A stretch of DNA of 64,000 nucleotides from assembly GCF_021582895.2 (NCBI RefSeq), contig NZ_CP091139.2:3038001-3102000 (forward strand). Direction: 5' to 3'. The notes below the pieces were generated by a model. The model did no database searches and was not told the DNA's origin. It was given only the letters and a program-made list of their open reading frames with translations. Of the stretch, positions 37,881 to 48,399 are shown piece by piece; within the stretch, counting starts at the first letter, position 1; each line of letters starts with the position of its first letter. Source of the DNA: Microbacterium elymi (GTDB taxonomy: Bacteria; Actinomycetota; Actinomycetes; Actinomycetales; Microbacteriaceae). The translations under genes were made by a program, and so were the position numbers.

Positions 37881-38449
37881 GTGACCGTCCCCCGCCAGCT
37901 GCCGAACGCGATCACCGGCGTGCGCATCCTGTGCGCACCCGTCTTCCTCTGGATGCTGCTGGCCGACCAGGGCGCGGACGGCCCGCTTGCGCTGGTGGGC
38001 GGCCGTGCTGTTCATCGTGGCCATCGCCACCGACGGCATCGACGGGGCGATCGCGCGGCGCAATGACATCGTCACCGATCTGGGCAAGATCCTCGACCCG
38101 ATCGCAGACAAGGCGCTCACCGGCTTGCGCGTTCGTCGGCCTGTCCATCCTCGGCGCACTGCCGTGGTGGATCACGATCGTCGTCCTGATCCGCGAGATC
38201 GGCATCACCGTCTACCGGTTCGCGGTCGTCAGCGACCACGTGCTGGCCGCCGCCTGGATGGGCAAGCTCAAGACCGTCGCGCAGGCGGTCGCGCTGAGCC
38301 TCGCGCTGCTGCCGCTGTGGGATGTGGTGGGGGAGTGGATCTGGTGGGTCAACGGCGTCACCATGGCGATCGCCGTTGCGCTGACGATCGCCAGCGGCAT
38401 CGACTACGCGGTCAGCGAGGTGCGCGGCCGGAGGACGGTGCGGCCATGA
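37881..38449 (+). CDS. pgsA: CDP-diacylglycerol-glycerol-3-phosphate 3-phosphatidyltransferase (two frameshifts)
   Basis: Membrane enzyme of phosphatidylglycerol synthesis. The CDP-alcohol phosphotransferase motif DG(x)2AR(x)8G(x)3D(x)3D is visible as DGAIARRNDIVTDLGKILDP. About 189 residues with six helices. Start GTG 37881 gives TVPRQLPNAITGVRI, with GATACT 6 nt upstream. The frame breaks at 37987-37988 and at 38125-38126; both are GCTGCG read as GCTTGCG. ATGA overlap with cinA. Confidence 0.92.
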
Positions 38450-38991
38450 TCGGGACGCCCGATGGTGAGCCCGTGCAGGAGACCCGCGAGGTGGCGCCGG
38501 ATGGTCGCGAGCCGCTGCCGGAGGCGCGCGAGCTCCTGAACCGCCTTGCCGCCCGTGGCTGGACCATCGGCGTGGCCGAATCGCTCACCGGCGGTCTGCT
38601 GACGGCATCCATCGTCGACGTGCCCGGGGCGTCCACCCGGCTGCGCGGCGCCGTCGTCGCCTATGCGACCGATCTCAAGCACGCGATCCTCGGCGTCGAC
38701 GCCGGGCTGCTGGCCGTGCACGGACCCGTGCATCCGGACGTCGCGCGGCAGATGGCGGTGGGGGTCCGGGGTGTCACCGGGCAGGACGGCGTCCCGGCCG
38801 ACGTCGGCGTCTCGACCACCGGGGTGGCCGGGCCGAGCGCCTCGGACGGGCACCCTCCGGGCACCGTGTTCATCGGGGTGGCCACCCCGGCGGGCACCTC
38901 GGTCGTCTCGCTGCTGCTGGAGGGCGATCGGGACGCGATCCGGCGCGAGACCGTGCGCCGTGCCCTGCGCGCGGTCGTCGAGGCCGTATGA
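38446..38991 (+). CDS. cinA: CinA family protein, nicotinamide-nucleotide amidase domain
   Basis: C-terminal CinA (PncC) domain only, 181 residues, intact: IGVAESLTGGLLTASIVDVPG and VGVSTTGVAGPSASDGHPPGT are the conserved blocks. Deamidates NMN in pyridine nucleotide salvage in characterised homologs. An ~30-residue Glu/Pro-rich extension precedes the domain. Overlaps pgsA by 4 nt, in the conserved order pgsA-cinA-clgR-recA. Confidence 0.92.
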   Translation: MIGTPDGEPVQETREVAPDGREPLPEARELLNRLAARGWTIGVAESLTGGLLTASIVDVPGASTRLRGAVVAYATDLKHAILGVDAGLLAVHGPVHPDVARQMAVGVRGVTGQDGVPADVGVSTTGVAGPSASDGHPPGTVFIGVATPAGTSVVSLLLEGDRDAIRRETVRRALRAVVEAV

Positions 38992-39145
38992 GTCCGTGCG
39001 CACCGCGGGAACAATGGCGATCTCGGTTCTGTTTCGTTCGGCGATTCCCATTTGTTCCACAGCGCACGGGATTAGTCTGACCCCAGCGGGTGTTGTACTC
39101 TTGTGCACCCGGACAGCGAGGGAATCAGGTGAGGAGGGGCCCGAA

Positions 39146-39454
39146 ATGATACTGGTTCGTCAAGAGATCGGTGAAGTCCTTCGCGACTTCCGCCAGCAGA
39201 AGGGGCACACCCTCCGCCAGGTGGCCGGCCGCGCGAGCGTGGCACTGGGCTACCTCAGCGAGGTCGAGCGCGGGCAGAAGGAGGCCTCCAGCGAGATCCT
39301 CGCGTCGGTGGCCGAGGCCCTGGATGTGCCGATCTCACTCGTGATGCGTCAGGTCAGCGACCGCATCTCCGTGCTCGAGGGTCTGCAGACCTTCCCGGAT
39401 GTCGTACCCGACGACCTCGTCGCCGAGGTCGGCCCCGAACTGTCGCTGCGCTGA
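39146..39454 (+). CDS. clgR: ClgR-type XRE transcriptional regulator
   Basis: 102-residue regulator with a helix-turn-helix at about residues 18-40 (TLRQVAGRASVALGYLSEVERG). Known ClgR proteins activate clpP and other proteolysis genes and are themselves Clp substrates; the C-terminus here ends LSLR rather than a typical degron. GAGGAGG lies 9 nt before the ATG, and TACTCT at about 39098 is a possible -10 in a 154-bp gap. Context pgsA-cinA-clgR-DUF3046-recA is diagnostic. Confidence 0.9.
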   Translation: MILVRQEIGEVLRDFRQQKGHTLRQVAGRASVALGYLSEVERGQKEASSEILASVAEALDVPISLVMRQVSDRISVLEGLQTFPDVVPDDLVAEVGPELSLR

Positions 39455-39457
39455 CGC

Positions 39458-39685
39458 GTGCGGCGCAGTGAGTTCCAGCGCGCCGTGGCCGCCGAGTTCG
39501 GCAGCCGCGGCGCTGCTCTTGTCTCCGACCTGACGCTGACCGCGCTGGGGGACCGCACCGCGGCGCAGGCGCTGGACGACGGCATCCCGCCCCGCGAGGT
39601 CTGGCTCGCGCTGTGCGTGGAGACGGACGTGCCCGTCTCGCATCGCCACGGCGTCGGCCGCCTCGCCCCTCATCCCCGCCCCTGA
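39458..39685 (+). CDS. DUF3046 small protein
   Basis: 75 residues from GTG 39458, three bases after clgR. RRSEFQRAVAAEFG, LTALGDRTAAQALDDG and VWLALCVETDVP match the DUF3046 family, which typically lies just upstream of recA in Actinobacteria. The last ~10 residues (RLAPHPRP) are not family-like. Function unknown. Confidence 0.82.
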   Translation: MRRSEFQRAVAAEFGSRGAALVSDLTLTALGDRTAAQALDDGIPPREVWLALCVETDVPVSHRHGVGRLAPHPRP

Positions 39686-39711
39686 CCTCTTCGAAATCGT
39701 ACGATCTGGCC

Positions 39712-39769
39712 GGGTGCACATGAAACTTGGCCGGGTTTGATGTGCAGTCGGCGATTTGATGTGCAGTCG
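39712..39769. repeat. Direct and inverted repeats in the recA upstream gap
   Basis: TTTGATGTGCAGTCG occurs at 39736-39750 and 39755-39769, TGGCCGGGT occurs twice just before, and TGCACAT at 39715-39721 is inverted as ATGTGCA from 39740. The block is poorer in GC than its surroundings. It could be an operator array or the scar of a mobile element; I cannot decide. Confidence 0.6.
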
Positions 39770-39844
39770 CGGGGGTATCGGTGCGGGAACCGCCCGATTC
39801 CCCCGCGCCCGCCGCGGGCGACCCACCCGGCGTACGGCGTGTCG

Positions 39845-39860
39845 TCGAAGGTGTGTTCGA
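39845..39860 (+). promoter_or_regulatory. SOS box (LexA site) of recA
   Basis: TCGAAGGTGTGTTCGA matches the actinobacterial LexA consensus TCGAAC-N4-GTTCGA except at one position. It lies about 240 nt before recA. The rest of the 413-bp gap (39686-40098) shows a TACTGT box near 39950 and AAGGAG at 40087-40092 but no gene. Confidence 0.82.
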
Positions 39861-40098
39861 GTTCGGCGTAGGCTCCTGCACAGCAGGGGTCGTGAAGGCT
39901 TCTGTCCACAGATCGGGAGACGTCGGCAGAGGATGTCGGAGCCCGCTCGTACTGTGAACAGCGTCGAACGACACCTCCGCCTTGTCGCAGTCTCCGTCCC
40001 ACCGGGCCATCCCACGGACGGAGCGCGACAGCCTACAGGCGACGGAACACCCCGCGGCGGACAGCCCGCCAACGGCCCGAGTGCAGAAGGAGCACACC

Positions 40099-41152
<1,054 letters not shown>

Positions 41153-41154
41153 CC

Positions 41155-41937
41155 GTGAGTCAGGACACCGGGGGCGGGCGAGACCGGCTCGCCCCCGTCA
41201 TCCCGCTGTTCGGCGGGTCTGCGGCCGCGCCGGAGCCACCGTACGTCGCCGAGCGGCCCGCTACTGCCCCGGCGCCCTCCGAGTCCGTGATCACAGAACC
41301 GGCGGTCCCCGTCGAGGCCGTGACCGCCGACCCGGCACGGCCGGGTGCCGAGGCCGCCGATCCGCCGCCGCACGCGCCTCCACCGCGGCCGGCGTCGTCC
41401 GATCCGGTCTGGCGAGCGCCGCTGGACGACGCGGACGGGTCCGACCTCGACGATCCGGGTGATCTGGACGAGCAGACCCGCGCCGAGGTGGAGACCGCCG
41501 AACGCAATCTGACCCGCAAGCTGCGCACCCGCCAGCTGTCGGTGGCCGAGGCGCGGGCCGTCATCGCCGAGCGTGACCTCGACCCGGTCGCGATCGCGTC
41601 GGTGCTGCACGGCTTCATCCGGCGCGGGTACCTGGACGACCGGGCCCTGGCCGACCAGCTCGTGTACAGCGCGGTGGAGCGCAAGGGACAGGGGCGCATG
41701 GTCATCGCGCAGAGTCTGGCCAAGCGCGGGATCCCGCGGGACGTCGTGGATGCCGCGATGACAGCGCTCCCGGATGACGACGCGGATCGCGCGCTGGAGT
41801 TCGCGCGGCAGAAGGCCCGGTCGATGCGGGCGCTGGACCACGAGGTGGCGCTGCGGCGGCTCGTCGGGCAGCTCGCGCGCCGCGGGTACGGCGTGGGCGC
41901 CCTGGATGCCGCGCGCCAGGCGCTGGACGAGCTCTGA
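41155..41937 (+). CDS. recX: Regulatory protein RecX with long N-terminal extension
   Basis: RecX inhibits RecA filament extension. The three-helix RecX repeats cover about residues 115-260: [62 protein letters not shown] 41155 starts two bases after the repaired recA stop. The first ~110 residues are Pro/Ala-rich and acidic with no known domain, which is longer than in most RecX proteins. Intact frame, 260 residues. Confidence 0.88.
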   Translation: MSQDTGGGRDRLAPVIPLFGGSAAAPEPPYVAERPATAPAPSESVITEPAVPVEAVTADPARPGAEAADPPPHAPPPRPASSDPVWRAPLDDADGSDLDDPGDLDEQTRAEVETAERNLTRKLRTRQLSVAEARAVIAERDLDPVAIASVLHGFIRRGYLDDRALADQLVYSAVERKGQGRMVIAQSLAKRGIPRDVVDAAMTALPDDDADRALEFARQKARSMRALDHEVALRRLVGQLARRGYGVGALDAARQALDEL

Positions 41938-41968
41938 CCGCACCGCCCGCCGCACCGCGGGCGGCCCG

Positions 41969-41974
41969 TAGAAT
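41969..41974 (+). promoter_or_regulatory. -10 box TAGAAT of miaB
   Basis: TAGAAT nine bases before ATG 41984. Confidence 0.5.
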
Positions 41975-41983
41975 GGCCAGATC

Positions 41984-43542
41984 ATGTCTGCCCCGTCCTC
42001 CACGCCGACCCTGATCGCGCCCTCGCCCGCCGCGCTGACCGCCGACGGCCACGCACGCACGTACGAGGTGCGCACCTTCGGCTGCCAGATGAACGTCCAC
42101 GACTCCGAGCGGCTGGCGGGTTCCCTGGAGAGCGCCGGATACCGCCGCGCCGACACCGGCACCGAGGCCGACGTCGTCGTGATCAACACCTGCGCGGTCC
42201 GCGACAACGCGGCCGGCAAGCTGTATGGCACGCTCGGACATCTGAAGAGCCGCAAGGACGCGCACGAGGGCATGCAGATCGCCGTCGGCGGATGCCTCGC
42301 CCAGATGGACAAGGAGACCGTGCTCGACAAGGCACCCTGGGTGGATGTCGTCTTCGGCACCCACAACATGGGATCGCTGCCGAACCTGCTCGAACGCGCA
42401 CGGCACAACGGCGAAGCCGAGCTGGAGATCCTCGAGGCGCTGGAGGTCTTCCCCTCCACGCTGCCCACCAAGCGCGACAGCGCGTACAGCGGCTGGGTGT
42501 CGATCTCGGTCGGCTGCAACAACACCTGCACGTTCTGCATCGTCCCCAGCCTGCGCGGCAAGGAGAAGGACCGTCGCCCCGGCGACATCCTGAGCGAGAT
42601 GCGGCTGCTCGTGGACGACGGCGCCATCGAGGTCACGCTGCTCGGACAGAACGTGAACTCCTACGGCGTCGAATTCGGCGACCGGCAGGCGTTCGCCAAG
42701 CGCTGCGGGCGACCGGCGAGATCGAGGGGCTGGAGCGGGTGCGCTTCACCAGCCCGCATCCGGCGATGTTCACCGATGACGTGATCGATGCGATGGCCGA
42801 GACGCCCAACGTGATGCCGCAGCGCATATGCCGCTCCAGTCGGGCAGCGACCGCGTGCTCAAGGCGATGCGCCGCTCGTATCGGAGTGCGAAGTTCCTCG
42901 GCATCCTCGAGCGCGTGCGCGAGCGGATGCCGGATGCCGCCATCACGACCGACATCATCGTCGGCTTCCCCGGTGAGACCGAGGAGGACTTCCAGGACAC
43001 CCTGCGCGTCGTGGAGCAGGCGCGATTCACGAGCGCCTTCACGTTCCAGTACTCCATCCGCGAGGGCACTCCGGCGGCGACCATGGCCGACCAGGTGCCC
43101 AAGGCGGTCGTGCAGGAGCGCTACGAGCGCCTGCTCGCACTGCAGGAGCGCATCTCGCTCGAGGAGAACCAGAAGCAGGTCGGCCGCGAGGTCGAGGTGC
43201 TCGTGTCCACCGGGGAGGGCAAGAAGGATGCCGCGACCCACCGTCTGACCGGACGGGCGCGCGACAACCGGCTCGTGCACTTCGAGGTGCCGGCGGGGTC
43301 GCCGCTGCCCGCGACCGGGCGACCTGGTCACGGTCACCATCACGCACGCGGCGCCGTTCCACCTGCTGGCCGACGCGCCGGACGGGGCGCCGCTGCGCAT
43401 CCGCCGCACGAGGGCCGGCGACGCCCACGACCGGGGCCAGGCCGACTCGTGCGCGGTGCCCGCCCACGGCACCACCGGCACGACTCCCGGCGGCGCCGTC
43501 TCGCTGGGCCTGCCCGGCATCGGCGCGCCCGCCGGGCGTTGA
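41984..43542 (+). CDS. miaB: tRNA-2-methylthio-N6-dimethylallyladenosine synthase MiaB (three frameshifts)
   Basis: Radical-SAM methylthiotransferase acting on A37 of tRNAs. UPF0004 domain cysteines lie in [20 protein letters not shown] and GGCLAQ; the radical-SAM cluster CxxxCxxC is CNNTCTFC; a C-terminal TRAM domain follows. The frame breaks near 42703 (AAG-GCG, one G lost), near 42830 (one T missing in CAGCTGCATATG, giving [11 protein letters not shown] when restored) and near 43316 (one G too many in ACCGGCGACC). About 519 residues. The stop overlaps a likely TTG start of miaA. Confidence 0.93.
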
Positions 43543-44524
43543 CCGAGCCCAGCCCGTCGGCAGACGGCCGAGGGCGGGTCCCTGAGCGAGCGGAGCGAGA
43601 CGACGCGCGACGCCCCCGGCCCTCTGGGCCGTCGTCGGCGCCACGGGCACCGGCAAGACCGCGCTCTCGCTCGACTTGGCCGAAGCGCTCTCCGCCGGCG
43701 GAACGGCCGCCGAGATCGTCAACGCGGACGCCATGCAGCTGTATCGCGGTATGGACGTCGGCACGGCGAAGCTCCCGCCATCCGGGCGCCGCGGCATCCC
43801 GCACCACCTGCTGGACGTCCTCGAGGTCACCGACGACGCCGCCGTCGCCTGGTACCAGGGGGCCGCGCGCCGGGCGATCGGCGAGGTCCACGCCCGCGGC
43901 GCCGACGCCGTCCTGGTCGGCGGATCCGGCCTGTACGTCTCCAGCGTGCTGTACGACTTCCGCTTCCCGCCGCGCGACGCCGCCGTGCGCGCGGCACTCG
44001 AGGCGGAATTGGATGCGGTCGGTCCGGCCGCGCTGTTCGCCCGGCTGCGAGACGCCGACCCTGCCACCGCGCAGCGCATCGATCCTCGCAACGGCCGGCG
44101 CATCGTCCGCGCGCTCGAGGTGCTCGCGCAGGGCGCAGCCACCCACGGCGCCGTGCTGCCGGACGAGCCGGAGGCGTGGCATCCCGACATCCGCGTGATC
44201 GGCGTGCGCGTGGAGCGCGCCGAGCTCGTGCCGCGGCTCGATGCCCGGGTGCAGCGCATGTGGCGGGCCGGCCTGCTCGACGAGGTGCGGGCGCTGCGGG
44301 AGCGGGGCCTGGAGCGCGGCACGACGGCTCCACGGGCGATCGGCTATGCGCAGGCCCTGGCCCAGCTGAGGGGCGAGAGGACCGAGGCCGAGGCGGTCGC
44401 CGAGACCCAGGCGCTGACCCGCCGCTACGCCCGCCGGCAGGTGTCGTGGTTCGCGCGCTACTCCGACGTGCGGTGGACCGCTCCGGGGGCGGATGCCGCG
44501 GTCCTGGCAGACTGGGACGGATGA
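43539..44524 (+). CDS. miaA: tRNA dimethylallyltransferase MiaA with repeat-encoded N-terminus (one frameshift)
   Basis: Transfers dimethylallyl to A37 of tRNA, the step before MiaB. P-loop [30 protein letters not shown] and [14 protein letters not shown] identify it. No start codon exists in the frame of the P-loop downstream of an in-frame TGA at 43583. Assuming one C is lost from the run at 43613-43617, the frame opens at TTG 43539, overlapping the miaB stop, and gains about 30 residues. Part of these ([10 protein letters not shown]) is encoded by the GGTCCCTGAGCGAGCG repeat. The start is therefore uncertain; the core is not. Confidence 0.88.
43576..43602. repeat. GGTCCCTGAGCGAGCG intergenic repeat at the miaB-miaA junction
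   Basis: GGTCCCTGAGCGAGCG followed by GAGCGAGACGA, a third member of the element seen at 34969 and 35059. Here it falls within probable coding sequence. Confidence 0.75.
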
Positions 44525-44947
44525 ACATCCGGATCCGCGCGTTCGACCGCGCCGACACCGAGCCCGTGGTGGCGCTGTGGGAGAGCCTGCGGGCTCACCC
44601 GCCCCTGGAACGACCCGCGCAAGGACATCGAGCGCAAGCTCACCGTGCAGCCCGAGCTGTTCCTGGTCGCCGTGGACGGCGACCGGATCATCGGCTCGGT
44701 GATGGCCGGGTACGACGGCCATCGCGGCTGGCTGTACTACCTGGCCAGCGACCCGGAGCGCCGCGGCGCGGGCATCGGACGCACGCTGGTGGCCGCGGCC
44801 GAACAGCGCCTGGTGGCGATGGGCTGCCCCAAGGTGCAGCTCATGGTGCGGCCCGACAACGAGGCCGCACGCGGCTTCTACGACGCGCTCGGCTACGAGC
44901 CGTTCCAGACGTGGGACACCGGCAAGCGCCTGATCCCCGACGTCTGA
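44521..44947 (+). CDS. GNAT acetyltransferase, YpeA-like (one frameshift)
   Basis: About 142 residues. The N-terminal [19 protein letters not shown] and [12 protein letters not shown] match the YpeA group, and the acetyl-CoA loop is [16 protein letters not shown]. The frame breaks near 44595 around CTGCGGGCTCACC. ATGA overlap with miaA suggests co-transcription. Substrate unknown. Confidence 0.85.
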
Positions 44948-44986
44948 GCGAGAGCGGATGTCGGCACCCGCGGGCATCATGACGGG

Positions 44987-45536
44987 ATGACCACGCACTT
45001 CTACACGGCATCGAGCCTGGACGGATTCATCGCCACGTCCGACCACTCGCTGCGCTGGACTGCTCGACCAGGACATCGACGAGCACGGCCCGATGCACTA
45101 CGAGGCGTTCATCGCGGGCATCGGAGCGCTGGCGATGGGCGCGTCCACGTATGAGTGGATCCTCGCGCACGACACCGGGCCCTGGCCGTACGCGCAAGCC
45201 GACGTGGGTGTTCACCCACCGCACGCTGCCGGTGCCGGATGGGGCGGATGTCCGGTTCGTCGCGGGCGACGTCGCTCCCGTGCACGCCGAGCTGACCGCG
45301 GCCGCCGGCGACCGCGATGTCTGGCTGGTCGGCGGCGGCGAGCTGGTGGGGGCGTTCGCCGATGCCGGCCTGCTCGACGAGATCTGGGTGCAGTTCGCCC
45401 CGGTCACCCTCGGTGCGGGCCGACCCGTGCTGCCGCGGGCACTGGACCTCGAACTGGTGGACGTCGCCCGCAACCGAGCTTCGCGTGCAGCCGGTACCGG
45501 GTGCGGGGGCCGCTGGTCCGCCCGGAGTCTTCGTGA
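44987..45536 (+). CDS. Dihydrofolate-reductase-family (RibD C-terminal-like) protein (about three frameshifts)
   Basis: RibD_C/YwjB-like reductase fold, about 183 residues: THFYTASSLDGFIAT at the start, IGALAMGASTYEWIL, and VWLVGGGELVGAFADAGLLDEI. These proteins resemble DHFR but are usually not true dihydrofolate reductases. The frame breaks near 45060, at 45197-45198 (GCAGCCG read GCAAGCCG) and near 45478. With the native C-terminus it ends CSRYRVRGPLVRPESS. Start ATG 44987. Confidence 0.78.
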
Positions 45537-45547
45537 CGCCCGGCCCA

Positions 45548-45553
45548 TAGGAT
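45548..45553 (+). promoter_or_regulatory. -10 box TAGGAT, leaderless promoter of dapF
   Basis: TAGGAT, seven bases, ATG 45561. Confidence 0.55.
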
Positions 45554-45560
45554 GGTCGGG

Positions 45561-46424
45561 ATGTCTACCACCGTGTCTTTCACCAAGGGCCAGGGCACCG
45601 GCAACGACTTCGTCCTCGTGCCCGACCCCGACGGCGCCCTCGACCTGTCCGCCGATCAGGTGGCCGCGCTGTGCGATCGGCGCTTCGGCATCGGCGGCGA
45701 CGGGATGCTGCGGGTGGTGCGTTCGGCGGCGACACCGGCCGGTGCCGACGCGGTGGCGGCGGGCGCGGAGTGGTTCATGGACTACCGCAACGCCGACGGC
45801 TCGATCTCGGAGATGTGCGGCAACGGCATCCGGGTCTTCCTGCACTATCTGCTCCAGACCGGGCTGGCGCAGCTGGGTGCGGAGGACGCCGTCCTCATCG
45901 GCACCCGCAACGGCCCGCTGCGGCTGACCCGCAGCGAGCTGGGCTACGAGGTCGACCTCGGACCGTTCCGGATCGAGGATGACGAGGTGCTCGTGCGCGC
46001 CCGCGGACTGGAGGTCGCCCGACCCGGGCTCGGCGTGGACGTCGGCAACCCGCACGTCGTGGTGGCGCTGTCGTCCGAGGCCGAACTGGAAGGGCTCGAC
46101 CTCACCGCGATCCCGATCCTGGATCCGGTCCCGGCGGCAGGGGCGAACGTCGAGTTCGTCGTGCCCTCCGACCCGCTGGTCGCCGACGGCGTGGGCCGGC
46201 TGCGGATGCGGGTGTTCGAGCGCGGCGTGGGCGAGACGCTCAGCTGCGGCACCGGGGTGAGCGCGGCCGCGCTCGCGGTGCGCGAGTGGGCCGGGGCATC
46301 GGCCCCGGATCGCTGGATCGTCGACGTGCCCGGCGGCACCCTGGGCGTGCGCATGATCGGCGACCACGTGCTGCTGTCGGGACCGGCCGCGCTCGTCTAT
46401 TCGGGGAGCATCGTCCTCGCCTGA
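45561..46424 (+). CDS. dapF: Diaminopimelate epimerase
   Basis: Interconverts LL- and meso-diaminopimelate for peptidoglycan and lysine. Both catalytic cysteines are present: Cys86 in [10 protein letters not shown] and Cys229 in LSCGTGVSA. 287 residues, intact. Start ATG 45561 rather than the ATG 9 nt upstream, which lies inside the -10 region. It closes the miaB-miaA-dapF-hflX neighbourhood that is interrupted here by the 46.4-48.9 kb cassette. Confidence 0.95.
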   Translation: MSTTVSFTKGQGTGNDFVLVPDPDGALDLSADQVAALCDRRFGIGGDGMLRVVRSAATPAGADAVAAGAEWFMDYRNADGSISEMCGNGIRVFLHYLLQTGLAQLGAEDAVLIGTRNGPLRLTRSELGYEVDLGPFRIEDDEVLVRARGLEVARPGLGVDVGNPHVVVALSSEAELEGLDLTAIPILDPVPAAGANVEFVVPSDPLVADGVGRLRMRVFERGVGETLSCGTGVSAAALAVREWAGASAPDRWIVDVPGGTLGVRMIGDHVLLSGPAALVYSGSIVLA

Positions 46425-46457
46425 TCCCGAGACCCCGCGGCAGTCGATGCCCCGCCG

Positions 46458-47442
46458 CTATCCGCCCGCGGGTATCAACACCACCTTCCCGTGTGATCTG
46501 CGCTGTTCGAGGATCTGATGGGCCAGCGGCGCCTCCTCAAGGCGGAGCCGGTGTCCTATCGGAGTGGCCAGCGTGTGATCGATCAGCGCCGCGAGTGATC
46601 GTTCTTCGAGGTCGCCCAGTCCGCCGGGCCGATCGAGGAGTCGTGCGCCGACTGCCGCGGTCACAGTGATCCCCGAGCGGTAGACGGTGTCCGCGTCGAG
46701 CGGGATGGAGGTCCCTGACGCAGTCCCGAACATGATCAGGCGACCGCCCACCGCGAGCATCGACATGGCCTGTGCGCCCAGCTCGCCGCCCACCCCGTCG
46801 AGCACGACGGTGGCACCGCTGCCGAAGGAATCGCGGACTGTCGTGGCCCACTTGGGTGTTGCGGAGTCGACGGCCGTCGCGCCGAGCGCCGAGACCATCG
46901 CACGATTCGACGTGCCGGTGACCAGACCGATGACCTGCCCCGTGACGCGGCGCGCTGCCGCGACCAATGTGCTCCCGATGCCGCCGCTGGCGCCGGTGAC
47001 GAGGACACTGTCGGTGGGGCCGAGTTCGGCGAGCTCCAGAATCGCTTGGACCGTGCGACCTGTGCCGATCGAGCAACGGCCTCGGCCGGGTCCAGATGTG
47101 CCGGGAGGACATGCAGACGGTCGACATCGGCGATGGCCAGTTCTGCGTAGCCGCCACTGCCGACTCCGAGGTCTGCTGCGACGAACTTTCCGAGCCACGA
47201 CCGGTCGTGTTCGGAGCCGACAGTGTCGACGATGCCTGCGACCTCTCGTCCGGGGGTCATCGGCAGCGGAATCCGGGTACGGGGCGGGCCGAGTCCGCTG
47301 CGAATCTGCGTGTCCAGCAGGCTTGCACACCGGCCGCGGCCACCCGGATGCGCACCTGTCGCGCATGTGGATGTGGAGCGGGGAGGTTCTCCAAGACCAG
47401 CACCTCTGGTCCGCCGTAGCGGTGCTGACGAATGGCCTTCAT
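46458..47442 (-). CDS. Zinc-less MDR quinone oxidoreductase (two frameshifts)
   Basis: NADPH:quinone reductase-type medium-chain dehydrogenase, about 329 residues. KAIRQHRYGGPEVLVLEN opens the GroES-like domain, TPGREVAGIVDTVG and SVLVTGASGGIGSTLVAA (Rossmann) follow, and no zinc-ligand cysteines are seen. The frame breaks near 47324 (one C lost) and near 47063 (one base lost). It overlaps the dehalogenase gene by 4 nt (ATGA), so the two are one operon, probably repressed by the divergent MarR protein. It might detoxify reactive carbonyl or quinone products. Confidence 0.85.
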
Positions 47443-48329
47443 TCCGACTCCCGGTCGGCCCGTTGACTCATCCGCGCAGGTGAAGCGTGACGTGGCAGCC
47501 AGCTGTCGATGGCCCGGGCAAGTGACTCGGGCTGGTCCTCCGGCGCGTGGTGACCGGCAACACCACAGTCGACCACGTCGAGGCTGACGATGTTCTCGAC
47601 CGCCCAATCGTGGACTGCCGGCCCCATGAGCCCGGGCCCGTCGTGGAAGACGGGCATCAGCTTCGGTATGTCAGTCGACGTCCGCAGCCAGTCGTCGTAG
47701 GCCTCGACTCGGTCGACCACATCGGCCGGTTCACCGTCGATGGGCATGGACCGGGACCACTGCAGCATCGGTCGGCGGGACTCAGGTGTCTGGTACGGAG
47801 CCCGGTAGACGTCGTGGTCTTGGCGACTGAGGTCGGCGATCGCGCCGGGGAGCGCCTGCTCGATGAACACGTTCGCGTCGAGAACTGCCCGCGGGCCGGC
47901 ATCCGACTTCAGCATCTTGAACACCGGTCGGGCGGATGCGGGAAGATCCTCCCAACTCATCGGCCGGAGGATCGTCTCGAAGAACACGATGCCTTGGATC
48001 TGGTCCGGGTGGCGGGCGGCCCAATCGAGTGCGAGTGCACCACCCCAGTCGTGGCCGACCAGGATCGGCTCTCGGATGCCCATCGCCTCGAGCCACGCGT
48101 CGAGGTAGCGGGCGTGGTCGGCGAACGTGTAATCGATAGCGGGCTTGCCCGACCGTCCCATCCCGACCAGATCTGGTGCGAGGGCACGGAAGCCCTCGCC
48201 AGCCACTCCAGGGATGACGTTGCGCCAGAGGTGCGACGAGGTCGGGTTGCCGTGCAAGAACACGAGCGCGTCGCCGACTCCCGACGACTCGAAGTGGATG
48301 TGCGAGTCGAGGACGTCGATGTCAGGCAT
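47439..48329 (-). CDS. dhaA: Haloalkane dehalogenase-like alpha/beta hydrolase (HLD-II type)
   Basis: Hydrolytic dehalogenase candidate, 296 residues, intact. Compared with Rhodococcus DhaA: halide-binding Asn28 in LHGNPTSSHLWRNV, nucleophile Asp94 and halide-binding Trp95 in VGHDWGG, catalytic acid Glu118 in FFETILRP, and His260 in GHHAPED. All five key positions of the HLD-II subfamily are conserved, which distinguishes it from ordinary epoxide hydrolases. First gene of the operon with the quinone oxidoreductase, transcribed away from marR. The last ~15 residues are a polar tail. Confidence 0.87.
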   Translation of the reverse strand: MPDIDVLDSHIHFESSGVGDALVFLHGNPTSSHLWRNVIPGVAGEGFRALAPDLVGMGRSGKPAIDYTFADHARYLDAWLEAMGIREPILVGHDWGGALALDWAARHPDQIQGIVFFETILRPMSWEDLPASARPVFKMLKSDAGPRAVLDANVFIEQALPGAIADLSRQDHDVYRAPYQTPESRRPMLQWSRSMPIDGEPADVVDRVEAYDDWLRTSTDIPKLMPVFHDGPGLMGPAVHDWAVENIVSLDVVDCGVAGHHAPEDQPESLARAIDSWLPRHASPARMSQRADRESE

Positions 48330-48350
48330 GGAGACTCCAGGGGTCCTAGG

Positions 48351-48399
48351 ATTGTCAGGAACCTGCCCAATTGTAGGAGGTAGACAGGTGCCTGTCAAT
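48351..48399. promoter_or_regulatory. Twin MarR-type operators in the dhaA-marR divergent promoter
   Basis: ATTGTCAGGAACCTGCCCA (48351-48369) and TAGACAGGTGCCTGTCAAT (48381-48399) match as reverse complements at 15 of 19 positions. The second contains GACAGG-TG-CCTGTC dyad symmetry and covers the marR ribosome binding site and start. Spaced 30 bp, about three helical turns, they suit cooperative binding of the adjacent regulator. Confidence 0.75.

Noticed and set aside
39000..39145. ClgR autoregulatory box
   Set aside because: A TTCG...GGCGA stretch near 39035 resembles the published motif but the spacing between half-sites is too short.
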